From Candidatus Zipacnadia bacterium (GTDB taxonomy: Bacteria > Armatimonadota > Zipacnadia > Zipacnadales > UBA5352): a stretch of DNA of 51,490 bases. Position 1 is the first letter of the stretch. Each line of letters starts with the position of its first letter. Below, piece by piece: positions 17,651 to 27,191 of this stretch. Under the pieces are notes generated by a model. That model did no database searches and was not told the DNA's origin. It worked only from the letters and a program-made list of their open reading frames with translations. Made by a program: the position numbers and the translations under genes. The DNA lies in assembly GCA_029821735.1 (NCBI GenBank), contig JALGSU010000030.1, positions 1-51,490 of the forward strand, in the 5' to 3' direction.

Positions 17651-18655
17651 ATGTCTGTTTCCAGAGCCAACGCCACGGGCCGGTTCCTGCTTGTTGCAGG
17701 AGTGGTCCTCCTCTTGTGCATCACCATCGGCGCCGCAAGCGCTCAGAGGTGCGCCCAGACGTGCACATTCACCCCCGACGCCAAGATCATGGCTCGCCGA
17801 GATGCGCTGCTCAAGCTTGACGGTGACAGTGCCAAGGTCATCGACCAGCTCACCAAGGCCCTCGGCGACAAGGACCCGCTGGTGACGCGCACTGCCGCCC
17901 GCATGCTCGGCGACCGCGTACCAGGTGGCCTCCCCGGGCTCACGAAAGCGCTTCGCAGCAAGGACCTCCTGACCCGCCGCATCGCTGCCCTCGGGATGGG
18001 TGCGATGGGCCCCGACGCGATCGAGCCGCTCGCCGGCGCACTCAAGGACGAGAGCCCCTTTGTGCGTCAGGCGGCCGTGATCAGTCTGGCCACCATCCGC
18101 CCGAGCGGTCCGCAGATCCTCGCGCTGCTCACTGACGCTGGCCGTGACGAGGATGGTTTCGTCTCCAACGCTGCCCTCCGCGCCACCGCCGGTGCCTTCG
18201 CCCTCCTCGATACCATCCGCCTGCCCAAGGAGGGCTGGAAGTTCGTCACTGACGCCGAGCGCGTGGGCGAGGACGGCAACTGGTTCGCCTCGGACTTCGA
18301 CGACAGTGGCTGGTCCGACATCGAGATCGAGGCCGTCTGGCAGGACTTCGGCCACGACTACATTGGCTGGTCCTGGTATCGCCGCACCATCGAGTTGCCT
18401 GCCCGCGACAATGCCCCGCGCGTCGAGATGCTCTTCGAAGGCGTCGACGAGAGCGCCTGGCTGTGGGTCAACGGGCAGTTCATCGGCGCGCACGATATCG
18501 GCGCGACCGGCTGGGACAAGCCCTTCCGCCTCGATGTCACCGAGGCACTCAAGTGGGGCCAGCCCAACCAGATTACCGTCAGAGCCATGAACACTGCGCA
18601 CGCGGGCGGCATCTGGCGCCCCGTCCGCATACTCGTGATGGAGTTGGCGCAATGA
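17651..18655 (+). CDS. Exported HEAT-repeat protein with GH2-like sugar-binding jelly-roll
   Basis: A 334-residue protein. ATG 17651 follows GAGGAG by six bases; the ATG at 17645 is too close. The signal peptide runs to about residue 32 (VAGVVLLLCITIGAASAQ). Residues ~55-175 are alpha-solenoid repeats of HEAT/PBS type (TRTAARMLGDRVPGG, TRRIAALGMGAMGPDA, VRQAAVISLATI). Residues ~200-334 match the sugar-binding jelly-roll of family 2 glycosidases (SWYRRTIELPA, ESAWLWVNGQFIGAHD, ITVRAMNTAHAGGIW), but no catalytic barrel follows. It may act as a binding or scaffold protein outside the cytoplasm. Its stop overlaps a potential ATG as ATGA, and the next gene is read in the same direction. Confidence 0.8.
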   Translation: MSVSRANATGRFLLVAGVVLLLCITIGAASAQRCAQTCTFTPDAKIMARRDALLKLDGDSAKVIDQLTKALGDKDPLVTRTAARMLGDRVPGGLPGLTKALRSKDLLTRRIAALGMGAMGPDAIEPLAGALKDESPFVRQAAVISLATIRPSGPQILALLTDAGRDEDGFVSNAALRATAGAFALLDTIRLPKEGWKFVTDAERVGEDGNWFASDFDDSGWSDIEIEAVWQDFGHDYIGWSWYRRTIELPARDNAPRVEMLFEGVDESAWLWVNGQFIGAHDIGATGWDKPFRLDVTEALKWGQPNQITVRAMNTAHAGGIWRPVRILVMELAQ

Positions 18656-18693
18656 GCCCGGCCCAATACATGTCTACTCAAAGGTGGTCCGCC

Positions 18694-21600
18694 ATGCTGA
18701 AAGTACTGCTCGCTTGTTTCGCACTGACACTGGCCTGCAGCCTGCTCTGGGCGCAGGATGAGGAACCCATCCAGTTGGCCGAGACGTGGGGCGCGCCTTA
18801 CACCGGCGAGGATGCCACGGGCGACCACGTCGTCGGCCTGTGGACCTTTGACGCGGGCGCCGACCTGCTCGACGCCTCCGGCAACGGCCACGATCTCACC
18901 CTTAACGGGGCCGAGGTGGTTGCCGAAGGCCGCTTCGGCGGCGCACTGGAGTCTTGGCGCGGCTACCCCGACGAGGACACCGCCCACCAGGCCCGCGTCC
19001 AACCAGCCCCCGAACTCACTCCCAAGGGCCCATTCACGGTCGAGATGTGGATCAAGCCCAAGGCCGACCTTGACGGTTACCCCGAGAGCTTCCTGCTCGA
19101 TAACCGTTACGTTGACGAGACCGGCATGCAGTTCACCCTCGGCGCCGACGGTGGTGCCGGGCGCCGCCTGCGCATGTCGCTGGGCATGGGCGACGTCCAC
19201 CCCACCTGGTCGTCCAACCAGTTCGTCTTCGAGGCCGACGTGTGGCACCACATCGCCTTCACCTATGACGGCAAGGGCTCCGGACGCTTCTTCATCGACG
19301 GCACCACCCAGGGCGGCGAGGATCGCCCCGAACACGGTGCCGTCGCAACCGGCGTCAAGCCCCTCAACATCGGCGACCGTGTCGGCAGCCTCTACCACGG
19401 TTTCCCCGGCTACATCGACCAGGTCCGCATCTGCACCGGCGTCCTCGAGTTCGGCTCCGCGGCTTTCGAGGTCGCCTCACTGCGCCGGGTCTTCGTGCGC
19501 ATGGAGGAAGACGCCACCGTCAGCTTCGCCGTCATCAACAAGCAGCGCGAAGTCATGAATGGCGCCAAAGCCAGCTTCCTGCTCGGCGGCGTGCCCCAAC
19601 CCGTGCAGCTCATCCCTGATCTCGCCGAGGGCGAGAAATACGTCATCGACCTCGAACTCGACACCAGCCTCCGGCCCGACGTATACCGTCTCGCCGCGAC
19701 CATCGACATCCCCGGCGAGCGGCCCTTCCACAGCACTCAGGAGTTCGAGATCACCCTCGTCCCCCGTCCTCTGCCCAAGACCATGCCGGTCTGCATGTGG
19801 GGCGGCGCTCTGGGACAGATCGACTGGCTCACCGAGTTGGGCTTCACTCACTCAATTGGTGGCTGGGCCGACTTCAACAAGATATGGGAGGCCGGCGAGC
19901 CCACCCAGGCCAGCGAAGCTGACTACGTTGAGAAGAGCATCGCCTCCCTCGACGACGCCCTTGCCCATGGCATCCACGTCCAGGCCAGCCTCTCGCCCGG
20001 ACGCTGGGCCCGAGGCAAAGAGGAGTTCCGTCGTGTCGGCGAGGATGGCAAGCCCGTCGGCGAGGACGTCTGCGGTCTCTTCCCTGAGGTGCAGGAGTTC
20101 TGCTACAACGTCGGCGCATCCGTCTCCAACACCTACGGTGACCACCCCGCGATGGACTCCGCCCTCGTGCACACCGAAGTGCGCGGCGCCACCCGCCCGT
20201 GCTTCCACGAGCACGATCGCGAGGCATTCCGCCAGGCCTCCGGCCTCCCCGACATCCCCGAGGGTGTCGGCACCCAGCGAGGTACGCCCTACGCCAACAT
20301 CGCCGACTTCCCGATCGATCGCGTCATCCCTGACAACTACCCCCTCCTGGTCTACTACCAGTGGTTCTGGGGCGGCGGCGATGGCTGGAACGCCTTGCAC
20401 ACCGCTCTGCACAATGGGCTCAAGTCCGGCGGCAACGACGATATGTGGACCTACCACGATCCCGCCGCCCGAGTCGCCAGCCGCTACGGGAACGGCGGCG
20501 ACGTCGACTACCTCTCCCACTGGACCTACTCATACCCCGACCCCATCCGCATTGGCCTGTGCGCTGACGAGCTCTTCTGCATGGCTGGCGGAGCCGACCG
20601 CGACGACCAGCAGGTCATGAAAATGACCCAGATCATCTGGTACCGAAACCAGACCGCCCCCCAGGCCGGCGAAGAGGCCCGCGTCCAGACCGGCGACTTC
20701 CAGGACCAGGACGTCCGCCCCGCCGGCACCGGGTCCGTCGACGCATCCGGCCGCTACGTGGCTGCCTGGGAGAGCGAGATACCCGACGCGCGCTTCATCA
20801 CCATCGCTCCCATGCACCTGCGCGAAGCCCTCTGGACCAAGATCGCTCGACCGATCCAGGGCATCATGTATCACGGTTGGCAGTCACTGGTGCCGCTCGA
20901 GAACGTCACCGGCTCGTACCGTTACACCAACCCAGACACCAAGTGGGAGCTCAAGCGCTTGGTCGAGACCGTCATCCAGCCGCTCGGCCCCACACTCATG
21001 GAGGTACCGGACCGACCGTCCGATGTCGCCTTCCTCGAGAGCTTCTCGTCCCAGATGTTCGCCCAGCGCGGCACCTACGGCTGGAACGGTGGATGGGCCG
21101 GCGACGCCTACCTCATCCTCCACTACGCCGGACTCCAGCCACGCGTCATCTACGATGAGACCGTTGAGCAGGAGGGCCTCGACGCCTTCAAGGTCCTCGT
21201 CATGGCTGACTGCGACGTCCTCACCGAGGCCATCGTCGAGCGCGTGCAGGCCTTCCAGAACGCCGGCGGTATCATCATCGGCGACGAGAACCTCTGCCCG
21301 CGCATCAAGCCTGACATTCTCCTGCCCACCCACGGTCGCCCCAAAGAGGCCGACGAGGGACGCAGGCTCAACATTGAGGCCGCCGCGGCCATCCGCGCCG
21401 AACTTGACGCACACTACCAGCGTTACGCCGAATCCTCCACACCCGACGTCATCACCCGCGTGCGCACCTACCGCGATACCGACTATCTCTTCGCGGTCAA
21501 CGATCTCCGCGAATACGGCGACTACGTGGGCCACCATGGCCTCGTCATGGAGAACGGTCTGCCCACCGACGCCGTCCTGAGCATCCGACATCCCGGAGCC

Positions 21601-22026
21601 CACGCCTACAACCTGGTCACCCACCGCGAGGTCGCCGCGACCTCCGCCGATGGCGCGCTCAGCATCGCCGAGAACTTCGGCCCCTGCGAAGGTCGCCTCT
21701 TCATGGTCACCGACCAGGCCATCGACGCGGTCCAGGTCAACGCTCCCGAAGCCGCCGCGCCCGGTGACACCATCACCGTCAGCGTGACGGTCGTCGGCGA
21801 CAATGGCCGCCCGATGGACGCCATCGTCCCCGTGCAGATCGAGCTGCTCGACCCCGCCGGCAAGGCCGCCGAGTTCAGCGGCTACTACGCTGCAGTCGAC
21901 GGCCAGGTCGAGATGACGGCGCTCATCGCGGCCAATGACATGCCCGGTCTGTGGCGCATACACGTCACCGACCTCGCGTCCGGCCTCACCGCCGACGCCT
22001 ACATGCGCCTGGCCGCCACCAACTGA
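18694..22026 (+). CDS. Exported LamG-domain glycosidase-like protein with a GH42-like amidotransferase-fold region
   Basis: An 1110-residue protein. ATG 18694 has AAGGTGG about six bases upstream and begins signal peptide MLKVLLACFALTLACSLLWA; an ATG at 18652 overlapping the previous stop is less likely. Residues ~40-250 are a LamG domain (HVVGLWTFDAGADLLDASG, WHHIAFTYDGKGSG, GYIDQVRICTG). Residues ~360-740 read like a TIM barrel (MWGGALGQIDWLTELGF, MYHGWQSLVPLENVTG). Residues ~790-880 resemble the glutamine-amidotransferase-like region of GH42 proteins (FKVLVMADCDVLTEAIV, GGIIIGDE). A C-terminal beta-sandwich follows. No family can be assigned with confidence; a glycoside hydrolase acting on an exported glycan is the most likely role. 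Confidence 0.75.
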   Translation: MLKVLLACFALTLACSLLWAQDEEPIQLAETWGAPYTGEDATGDHVVGLWTFDAGADLLDASGNGHDLTLNGAEVVAEGRFGGALESWRGYPDEDTAHQARVQPAPELTPKGPFTVEMWIKPKADLDGYPESFLLDNRYVDETGMQFTLGADGGAGRRLRMSLGMGDVHPTWSSNQFVFEADVWHHIAFTYDGKGSGRFFIDGTTQGGEDRPEHGAVATGVKPLNIGDRVGSLYHGFPGYIDQVRICTGVLEFGSAAFEVASLRRVFVRMEEDATVSFAVINKQREVMNGAKASFLLGGVPQPVQLIPDLAEGEKYVIDLELDTSLRPDVYRLAATIDIPGERPFHSTQEFEITLVPRPLPKTMPVCMWGGALGQIDWLTELGFTHSIGGWADFNKIWEAGEPTQASEADYVEKSIASLDDALAHGIHVQASLSPGRWARGKEEFRRVGEDGKPVGEDVCGLFPEVQEFCYNVGASVSNTYGDHPAMDSALVHTEVRGATRPCFHEHDREAFRQASGLPDIPEGVGTQRGTPYANIADFPIDRVIPDNYPLLVYYQWFWGGGDGWNALHTALHNGLKSGGNDDMWTYHDPAARVASRYGNGGDVDYLSHWTYSYPDPIRIGLCADELFCMAGGADRDDQQVMKMTQIIWYRNQTAPQAGEEARVQTGDFQDQDVRPAGTGSVDASGRYVAAWESEIPDARFITIAPMHLREALWTKIARPIQGIMYHGWQSLVPLENVTGSYRYTNPDTKWELKRLVETVIQPLGPTLMEVPDRPSDVAFLESFSSQMFAQRGTYGWNGGWAGDAYLILHYAGLQPRVIYDETVEQEGLDAFKVLVMADCDVLTEAIVERVQAFQNAGGIIIGDENLCPRIKPDILLPTHGRPKEADEGRRLNIEAAAAIRAELDAHYQRYAESSTPDVITRVRTYRDTDYLFAVNDLREYGDYVGHHGLVMENGLPTDAVLSIRHPGAHAYNLVTHREVAATSADGALSIAENFGPCEGRLFMVTDQAIDAVQVNAPEAAAPGDTITVSVTVVGDNGRPMDAIVPVQIELLDPAGKAAEFSGYYAAVDGQVEMTALIAANDMPGLWRIHVTDLASGLTADAYMRLAATN

Positions 22027-22061
22027 CCCGGCCCCGCGCGCAACAGGTTCCACTGACTCAC

Positions 22062-22093
22062 GCGACGCCGGGGGACACGCTCCCCGGCGTCGC
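22062..22093. terminator. 12-bp perfect hairpin after the LamG-glycosidase gene
   Basis: GCGACGCCGGGG (22062-22073) pairs perfectly with CCCCGGCGTCGC (22082-22093) around an eight-base loop, 35 bp after the stop codon at 22026. The following sequence is only weakly T-rich, so termination is inferred from position and stem strength. Confidence 0.65.
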
Positions 22094-22149
22094 TAGCTGT
22101 CGCCGTTTGCCGTTGGCCACCACAACTGCGCGACATGTCGCATGATTCG

Positions 22150-22168
22150 ACGCAAGCGAAGCTTGCGT
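22150..22168. repeat. Perfect 8-bp palindrome ACGCAAGC-GAA-GCTTGCGT (copy 2)
   Basis: The arms are 22150-22157 and 22161-22168. It differs from the copy at 17523 only in the loop and sits about 80 bp before the start of the beta-helix-SGNH gene. Confidence 0.65.
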
Positions 22169-22248
22169 TAAGCCGCCCGGAGCGTGCGAAAGCGTGGCGC
22201 CGCACGCAAGGGCACGCGGTGGAGAGGGGCGGCAAGGGGGCCCTTGCC

Positions 22249-25200
22249 ATGTTCGCCTGCATGGTCACGCTGCTTCTCACCGCCACACTGGCCGTCGCCG
22301 ACCCCGCCGCACTCTACGTCGCCCCTGATGGCGATGACGCTTCCGTCGGCACTGCCAACGCCCCCTTCGCGACTCTCCAGCGCGGTCGCGACGAGCTGCG
22401 CGCACTCAGGGCCGCCGACGACTTCGCCGGCGCCACGGTCAACGTGCGCCCCGGCACCTATGAACTGACCGGGCCTCTTGTCCTTGGCCCCGAGGACTCC
22501 GGCACCCCCATCGCGCCCGTCGTCTGGCGCGGCGACGGCCAGCCGGTCCTCGCCGGCGCGCTCAAGGTCACCGGCTTCGCGCCTCACGAGGGCCCCGTGC
22601 TGCGCGCCGACCTGACGGGCACCCCCCTCGAGGGCGTCGCCTTCCGCCAGCTCATCTTCGGCGGCGAGCGCATGACCATGGCCCGCTACCCCAACTTCGA
22701 CCCCGACGATCCCCACGGTGGCGAATGGGCCCACATCCTCGCCGTGCCCGGTGCCGTCAACAGGCGCCGCTTCACTGCCACCGATGACGTTGACCTCGAC
22801 TGGGCGAGCGTCCCCCAGGCGCGCGTCTGCATACACGGCGGCTATGACTGGGCGTGGAGCGTCGTCGGCGTTCAGTCAGTCGACCCCGAGACATCGGAGA
22901 TCGTCGTCGCCAAAGACACCGCTTACGACCTGCGCATCGGCGACCGCTACTACATCCAGAACGTGCTCGAGATGCTGGATGCGCCCGGCGAGTGGTATCT
23001 CGACAGCGACGCCTCCGTGCTCTACTTCTGGCCGCCCGCCGACCTCGCCACCGGCGACGTCCTCGCGTCCGTAACTGACACCGTCCTCCAGATAGAGGGC
23101 GCCAGCAACATCGCCGTCCGCGGCTTCACCATCGAAGCCTGCGACGGCAACGCGGTGATCGTCCGAGATAGTGAGAGTTGTTCAGTCGAGGCGAGCGTCA
23201 TCCGCAACTGCGGCGGCTGGGGCGTCGCCATTTCCGGAGGCCACAACAGCGGAGCGGTCGGCAATGATATCTACGAGACCGGTCGCGGCGGGGTGAGCGT
23301 CGACGGCGGCGATCGCAAAACTCTCGAAAGCGGCGGCAACTTCGCCACCAACAATTACATCCACCACATCGCTCGTTTCTGGCACACCTACAACCCCGGC
23401 GTCTCCTGCCGTGGCGTGGGCAATCTCGTCAGCCATAACCTCATCCACGACACCCCTCACGCCGGTCTGACGCTCGGTGGCAATGAGAATGTCGTCGAGC
23501 TCAACGAGGTCCATCACACCAACCTGCAATCCGCCGACACCGGCGGCATTTACTTCTGCTCCCGCGACTGGACCCAGCGTGGCAACATCATCCGCCACAA
23601 CGTCTTCCACCACGTTGGCGGCTTCGGCAAAGCCCGCAACTGGGCCAGCCTGCCCGACGGCCGGGTCCCCTACGAGTATCCCAGCTTCACCTGGGGCATC
23701 TACCTCGACGACCCCACCACCGGCACGCTTGTCTACGGAAACATCCTCTACTCGGTGCCCATCCGCGGTCTGCACAACCATGGCGGCCGCGATAACACCT
23801 TCGAGAACAATATCATCATCGACTGCCCCGCCCTGCGCGCGGGCAGGCTCTCGCCCACCTGGAGCAACTGGCCCGCGATCATCGACAAGCTCCATAGCGC
23901 GGTCTACGAGGGTTCGCCCTACCTCCGCCTCTACCCCGAACTCGCCGACTATGGCGACGACCATCCCGAGGAGATGTCCGGCATCAAGTTCGTGCGCAAT
24001 ATCGTCTACTTCACCGAGGAGGGCACCCGCTGGCTGCGCGAACTCAACGCCACCCGCTGGCAGGGCGGTCAGGAGCTCTACTCACTCACGATTCGCCGCG
24101 ATGACTGGGATACGTTCGAGTGGGACAACAATGTCATCTACGCGCCCGAGGGCATGGAGCTTCGGGTCACGCACCAGCAGGATGGCGACAGCCCGCGCGT
24201 CCTCACTTGGGACGAGTGGCGCGCTCAGGGCGTCGACGAGCATTCCCTGCTCGCCGATCCCCTCTTCGTTGACGCAGCCAATCGCGACTACCGCCTGCGT
24301 CCGGACTCACCGGCCCTCAAACTCGGCTTCAAGCAGATCCCCATCGACCAGATCGGCCTCTTCGCCCACGACCTGCGCGCGTCATGGCCGGTGGTCGAAG
24401 CCCCCGGCGCGTCGCGCCTCGGCGACTTCACCACCAACCGCCACTTCCAGCTTCCCGGCTACGAGCCCGTGCCCGCAGAGCCCTTTGCCACTCGCGATGG
24501 CGCCCCCCGCTTCTTCGCGAAACTCCGCGCCGGCGGCCCGGTCAGCGTCGCATACTTCGGCGGCGGCATCCACCCCACGTCCGGCTGGCGCGCCCTCGCT
24601 CTCGACGCCCTGCGCGAGCGCTACCCCGACGCCGAGATCACCGAGATCGACGCAGGCATCTGCGATTGCTGCCGTGGCTCATCATTCAGCGTCCACCGCT
24701 TCGCTCACGATGTCCTCGCGAAGAAGCCCGATCTCGTCTTGGTCGACTTCGCCTCCGATGACCATAACCGCGACGCGCCCACGGTGCTGCGCGCGATGGA
24801 AGGGATCATCCGCCAGGCCCGCGCCGCCGACCCCGACCTTGACGTGATCTTCCTCCACGCCTTCCGCCAGGGCTTCGAGCAGTCGTACGCCGACGGTCTC
24901 TGCCCTTCCACCGTCGCCGCCTGCGAGCGTCTCGCCGACCACTACGGGGTGCCGTCCGTCAACATGGGCCACCGGATCGCGCAGATGCTCGCGGCCGGTG
25001 AGATGCTCGTCAAGCCGCCCGCCGAAGGTAACGCGCCCGAAGGCGCGCTCCTCTTCTCCAGCGACGGCGTCCGCCCCAGCGCCGCCGGCAACACCGCCTA
25101 CGCCGCCTCAATCGCCGAGGCCCTCGACGCTCTCGCTGACGTCGGCGAACCGGCTGCTCACCCGATGCCCACGCCGCTGGCCAACGACAACCTGCAGCGC

Positions 25201-25613
25201 GCCACCCAGATACCAATCACCGCGGCCATGCTCGAGGGCGACTGGCAGCAGACCCCGCCGACTGTCGGCTCGCGCAGCTTCCCGCGCCAGTTCGACCATC
25301 TCTGGGTCACGCGCACTCCCGGCGCGAAGCCGACGGTGGACAGGTGCGCGTAACCGTGGATGGGGTCGTGGTGGGCGTGCGCAAGCAAGTGGATCGCTGG
25401 AGCTACTACCATCGTCTCGCGGGGATGGGCCTGGCCTCTCGTCTGGCGGACGCCGAGCACACCATCACGGTCGAGTTGCTGCCCGACCCGCCCGACCGCA
25501 CTGTCCCGATCGAGGAGGCCCAGCGCCTGAACCAATATGACCCCGCGGCTTTCGAGGGCGTGGCACTCTACATCGGCGCCATCCGCATCGTGGGCGAACC
25601 GGCGGGAGGCTAG
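22249..25613 (+). CDS. Exported beta-helix protein fused to a catalytically dead SGNH domain; C-terminal deletion/frameshift
   Basis: ATG 22249 follows an AAGGGGG stretch and begins a signal peptide (MFACMVTLLLTATLAVADP). Residues ~20-700 are a right-handed beta-helix opening with LYVAPDGDDASVG, with rungs such as NYIHHIA, NLIHDTPHAG and NNIIIDC. Residues ~750-1000 align with the SGNH hydrolase at 16074-17369, but the nucleophile block reads FGGGIH, the Asn block FASDD, and the Asp-His block SDGVRP. Thus Ser, Asn and His are all replaced and the domain is predicted inactive as an esterase. The first frame stops at 25353; the rest of the C-terminal domain continues in another frame (GQVRVTVDG to the stop at 25613). 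Comparison with the paralogue indicates about 17-19 residues are missing at the join (near 25329). Confidence 0.75.
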
Positions 25614-26515
25614 CTGCCCGGCAACCACACCCGCGCTCGCCCCGGACACACCCGCACGTTCAGCGGCGTCTGGCACTGCACATCGCCATCCACTGACACC
25701 GGGCACGCGCCGCCCGTCTCGATCGTCACCTCTCGCCCCTGCCAGTGCCGGACCGCCCGGTGCTGCAAGTGCGTGCCACGCAGCACTCGCCTGAAGGTCC
25801 GCAGGAACTCCACGCGCCCCATCTGCTTCACCATCACTACATCCAGCAGCCCGTCGCGCACATCGGCCATGGGCGCGATGAACATCCCGCCCCCGTAGCA
25901 GCGCGCATTGGCCACTGCCACCAGCAGTGCCCGCCCCTCCCAAGTCTCACCGTCCACGGTCACCCGGAACTCGCTGGCCTGGTGGCTGATCAGCTCTTGC
26001 GCGAGGCTGATCATGTAGTCCATCATCCCGCCCGTCAGCCGCGCTCTCCGGTTGATACGCTCGGCGACCCGCGCATCGAACCCCGTGCCGATCACGTTCA
26101 CCGCCCACAGCGCGCCGTCGTTGACCGACAGCAGGTCGACGTCCGCCGGTCCGCCCGCAACCAACTCCCTCGCTGCAGTCGCCGCGTCCAGGCTCAGACC
26201 GATCGTTCGCGCGAAGTCGTTCCCCGTGCCCGCCGGCACCAGCCCCACTGGCACGCCGCTGTCCAGCGCGCCCGCCAGCGCCTGCGACAGCGTCCCGTCT
26301 CCCCCGCACGCGAAGATCGCCGCATGCCCGCCCGCCACCGCCTCCGCAGCCAGCCGCTCGGCGTCGCCCGGTCCCTGCGTGACCACCCGCTGCACCTGCC
26401 AGCCCGCGCGCGCGAACTCAGCCTCGGCGGTCTCAGCCACCGCAGGCCCGGTCCCGCGCCCGGCGCGAGGGTTCACGATCAAGCACACGCGCATCCCTGC
26501 GTCCTCACCCATCAT
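25610..26515 (-). CDS. Diacylglycerol/lipid kinase of the YegS/BmrU family
   Basis: A 301-residue DAGK-catalytic-domain protein. The nucleotide-binding signature GGDGT is at residues 71-75, preceded by IVNPRAGRG (13-21) and followed by PAGTGNDFAR (94-103), all hallmark motifs. Family members phosphorylate diacylglycerol or other lipid alcohols with ATP at the cytoplasmic membrane face. ATG 26515 overlaps the stop of the YcxB-like gene (ATGA) with GAGG seven bases upstream; ATG 26494 (MRVCLIVNP) also has GAGG at good distance, so the start is ambiguous. Its TAG stop shares the tetranucleotide CTAG (25610-25613) with the convergent gene's stop. Confidence 0.88.
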   Translation of the reverse strand: MMGEDAGMRVCLIVNPRAGRGTGPAVAETAEAEFARAGWQVQRVVTQGPGDAERLAAEAVAGGHAAIFACGGDGTLSQALAGALDSGVPVGLVPAGTGNDFARTIGLSLDAATAARELVAGGPADVDLLSVNDGALWAVNVIGTGFDARVAERINRRARLTGGMMDYMISLAQELISHQASEFRVTVDGETWEGRALLVAVANARCYGGGMFIAPMADVRDGLLDVVMVKQMGRVEFLRTFRRVLRGTHLQHRAVRHWQGREVTIETGGACPVSVDGDVQCQTPLNVRVCPGRARVWLPGS

Positions 26516-27039
26516 CGCGGGTCCTCGTCAGACTCCCCACCATGCGCCACCACCTGGCTCTCGATGAAGCACAACGTCTCCCACGGAACCTGATCCAGCG
26601 GCAGAGACGTAACCGCGCGGTTGCCCCGCAACTCCAGCGCCCACATGTCCTTCATCTTGTGAATGTAACGCACTGCCTCCCAGCGGATAGTCGAGGACAC
26701 CAGCGGATGCCCAAGCCACAGTACCTCGCACGATACCCGGTGGTGCAACTCCGCGTTCTCCAACAACTCCACGTAGTCCCGCGCTAGCCTCATCACCATG
26801 GCGCGCTGGAGCCCAAACAGCAGCAGCAAGAACACGATCAGTGCCAACGAAAACGCCATCAACCCGATCTGCCACGCAGGTGGCTCCAGAGCAAACATTA
26901 CTCCGAAAAAGGCACCCATCCCAATCAACATCCATAGTGAGGGGCGCTTGCCTCGCGACATGACCCGCTGCATTCCCCGGGCCACCGTCTGGGCATCAAG
27001 CTTCACCGTGAACTCGTAGACCGCCGTATCGTCCGCCAT
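26512..27039 (-). CDS. YcxB-like small membrane protein
   Basis: A 175-residue protein starting MADDTAVYEFTVKLDAQ at ATG 27039 (GGAGG six bases upstream). Two adjacent hydrophobic segments (PSLWMLIGMGAFFGVMF and IGLMAFSLALIVFLLLLFG, roughly residues 33-74) form a membrane hairpin. The cytoplasmic C-terminal part has the IRWEAVRYIHKMKDMWALEL and PLDQVP pattern of YcxB-like domains (bacterial-PH-like). The function of the family is unknown. It is translationally coupled to the lipid kinase, which suggests a membrane-lipid role, by context only. Confidence 0.7.
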   Translation of the reverse strand: MADDTAVYEFTVKLDAQTVARGMQRVMSRGKRPSLWMLIGMGAFFGVMFALEPPAWQIGLMAFSLALIVFLLLLFGLQRAMVMRLARDYVELLENAELHHRVSCEVLWLGHPLVSSTIRWEAVRYIHKMKDMWALELRGNRAVTSLPLDQVPWETLCFIESQVVAHGGESDEDPR

Positions 27040-27191
27040 ATCTGCCTCCCGCGATCCGCCCTTCGCCGTGCACGCGCTACCTCTCACGCATTCTCTGCTC
27101 GCACCCCGATCCCCTGCCGTTGGAGGTTAGCGCCCCCACATCGCGAACGATTCCACGCGAGGCCATCAGCCCAGCGCGGAGGGTGTTCCCA

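Noticed and set aside
25344..25613. Separate small gene for an 89-residue beta protein
   Set aside because: Its sequence continues the C-terminal domain of the SGNH-like region as judged from the paralogue at 16074-17369, and it has no ribosome site, so it is the displaced end of the upstream gene.
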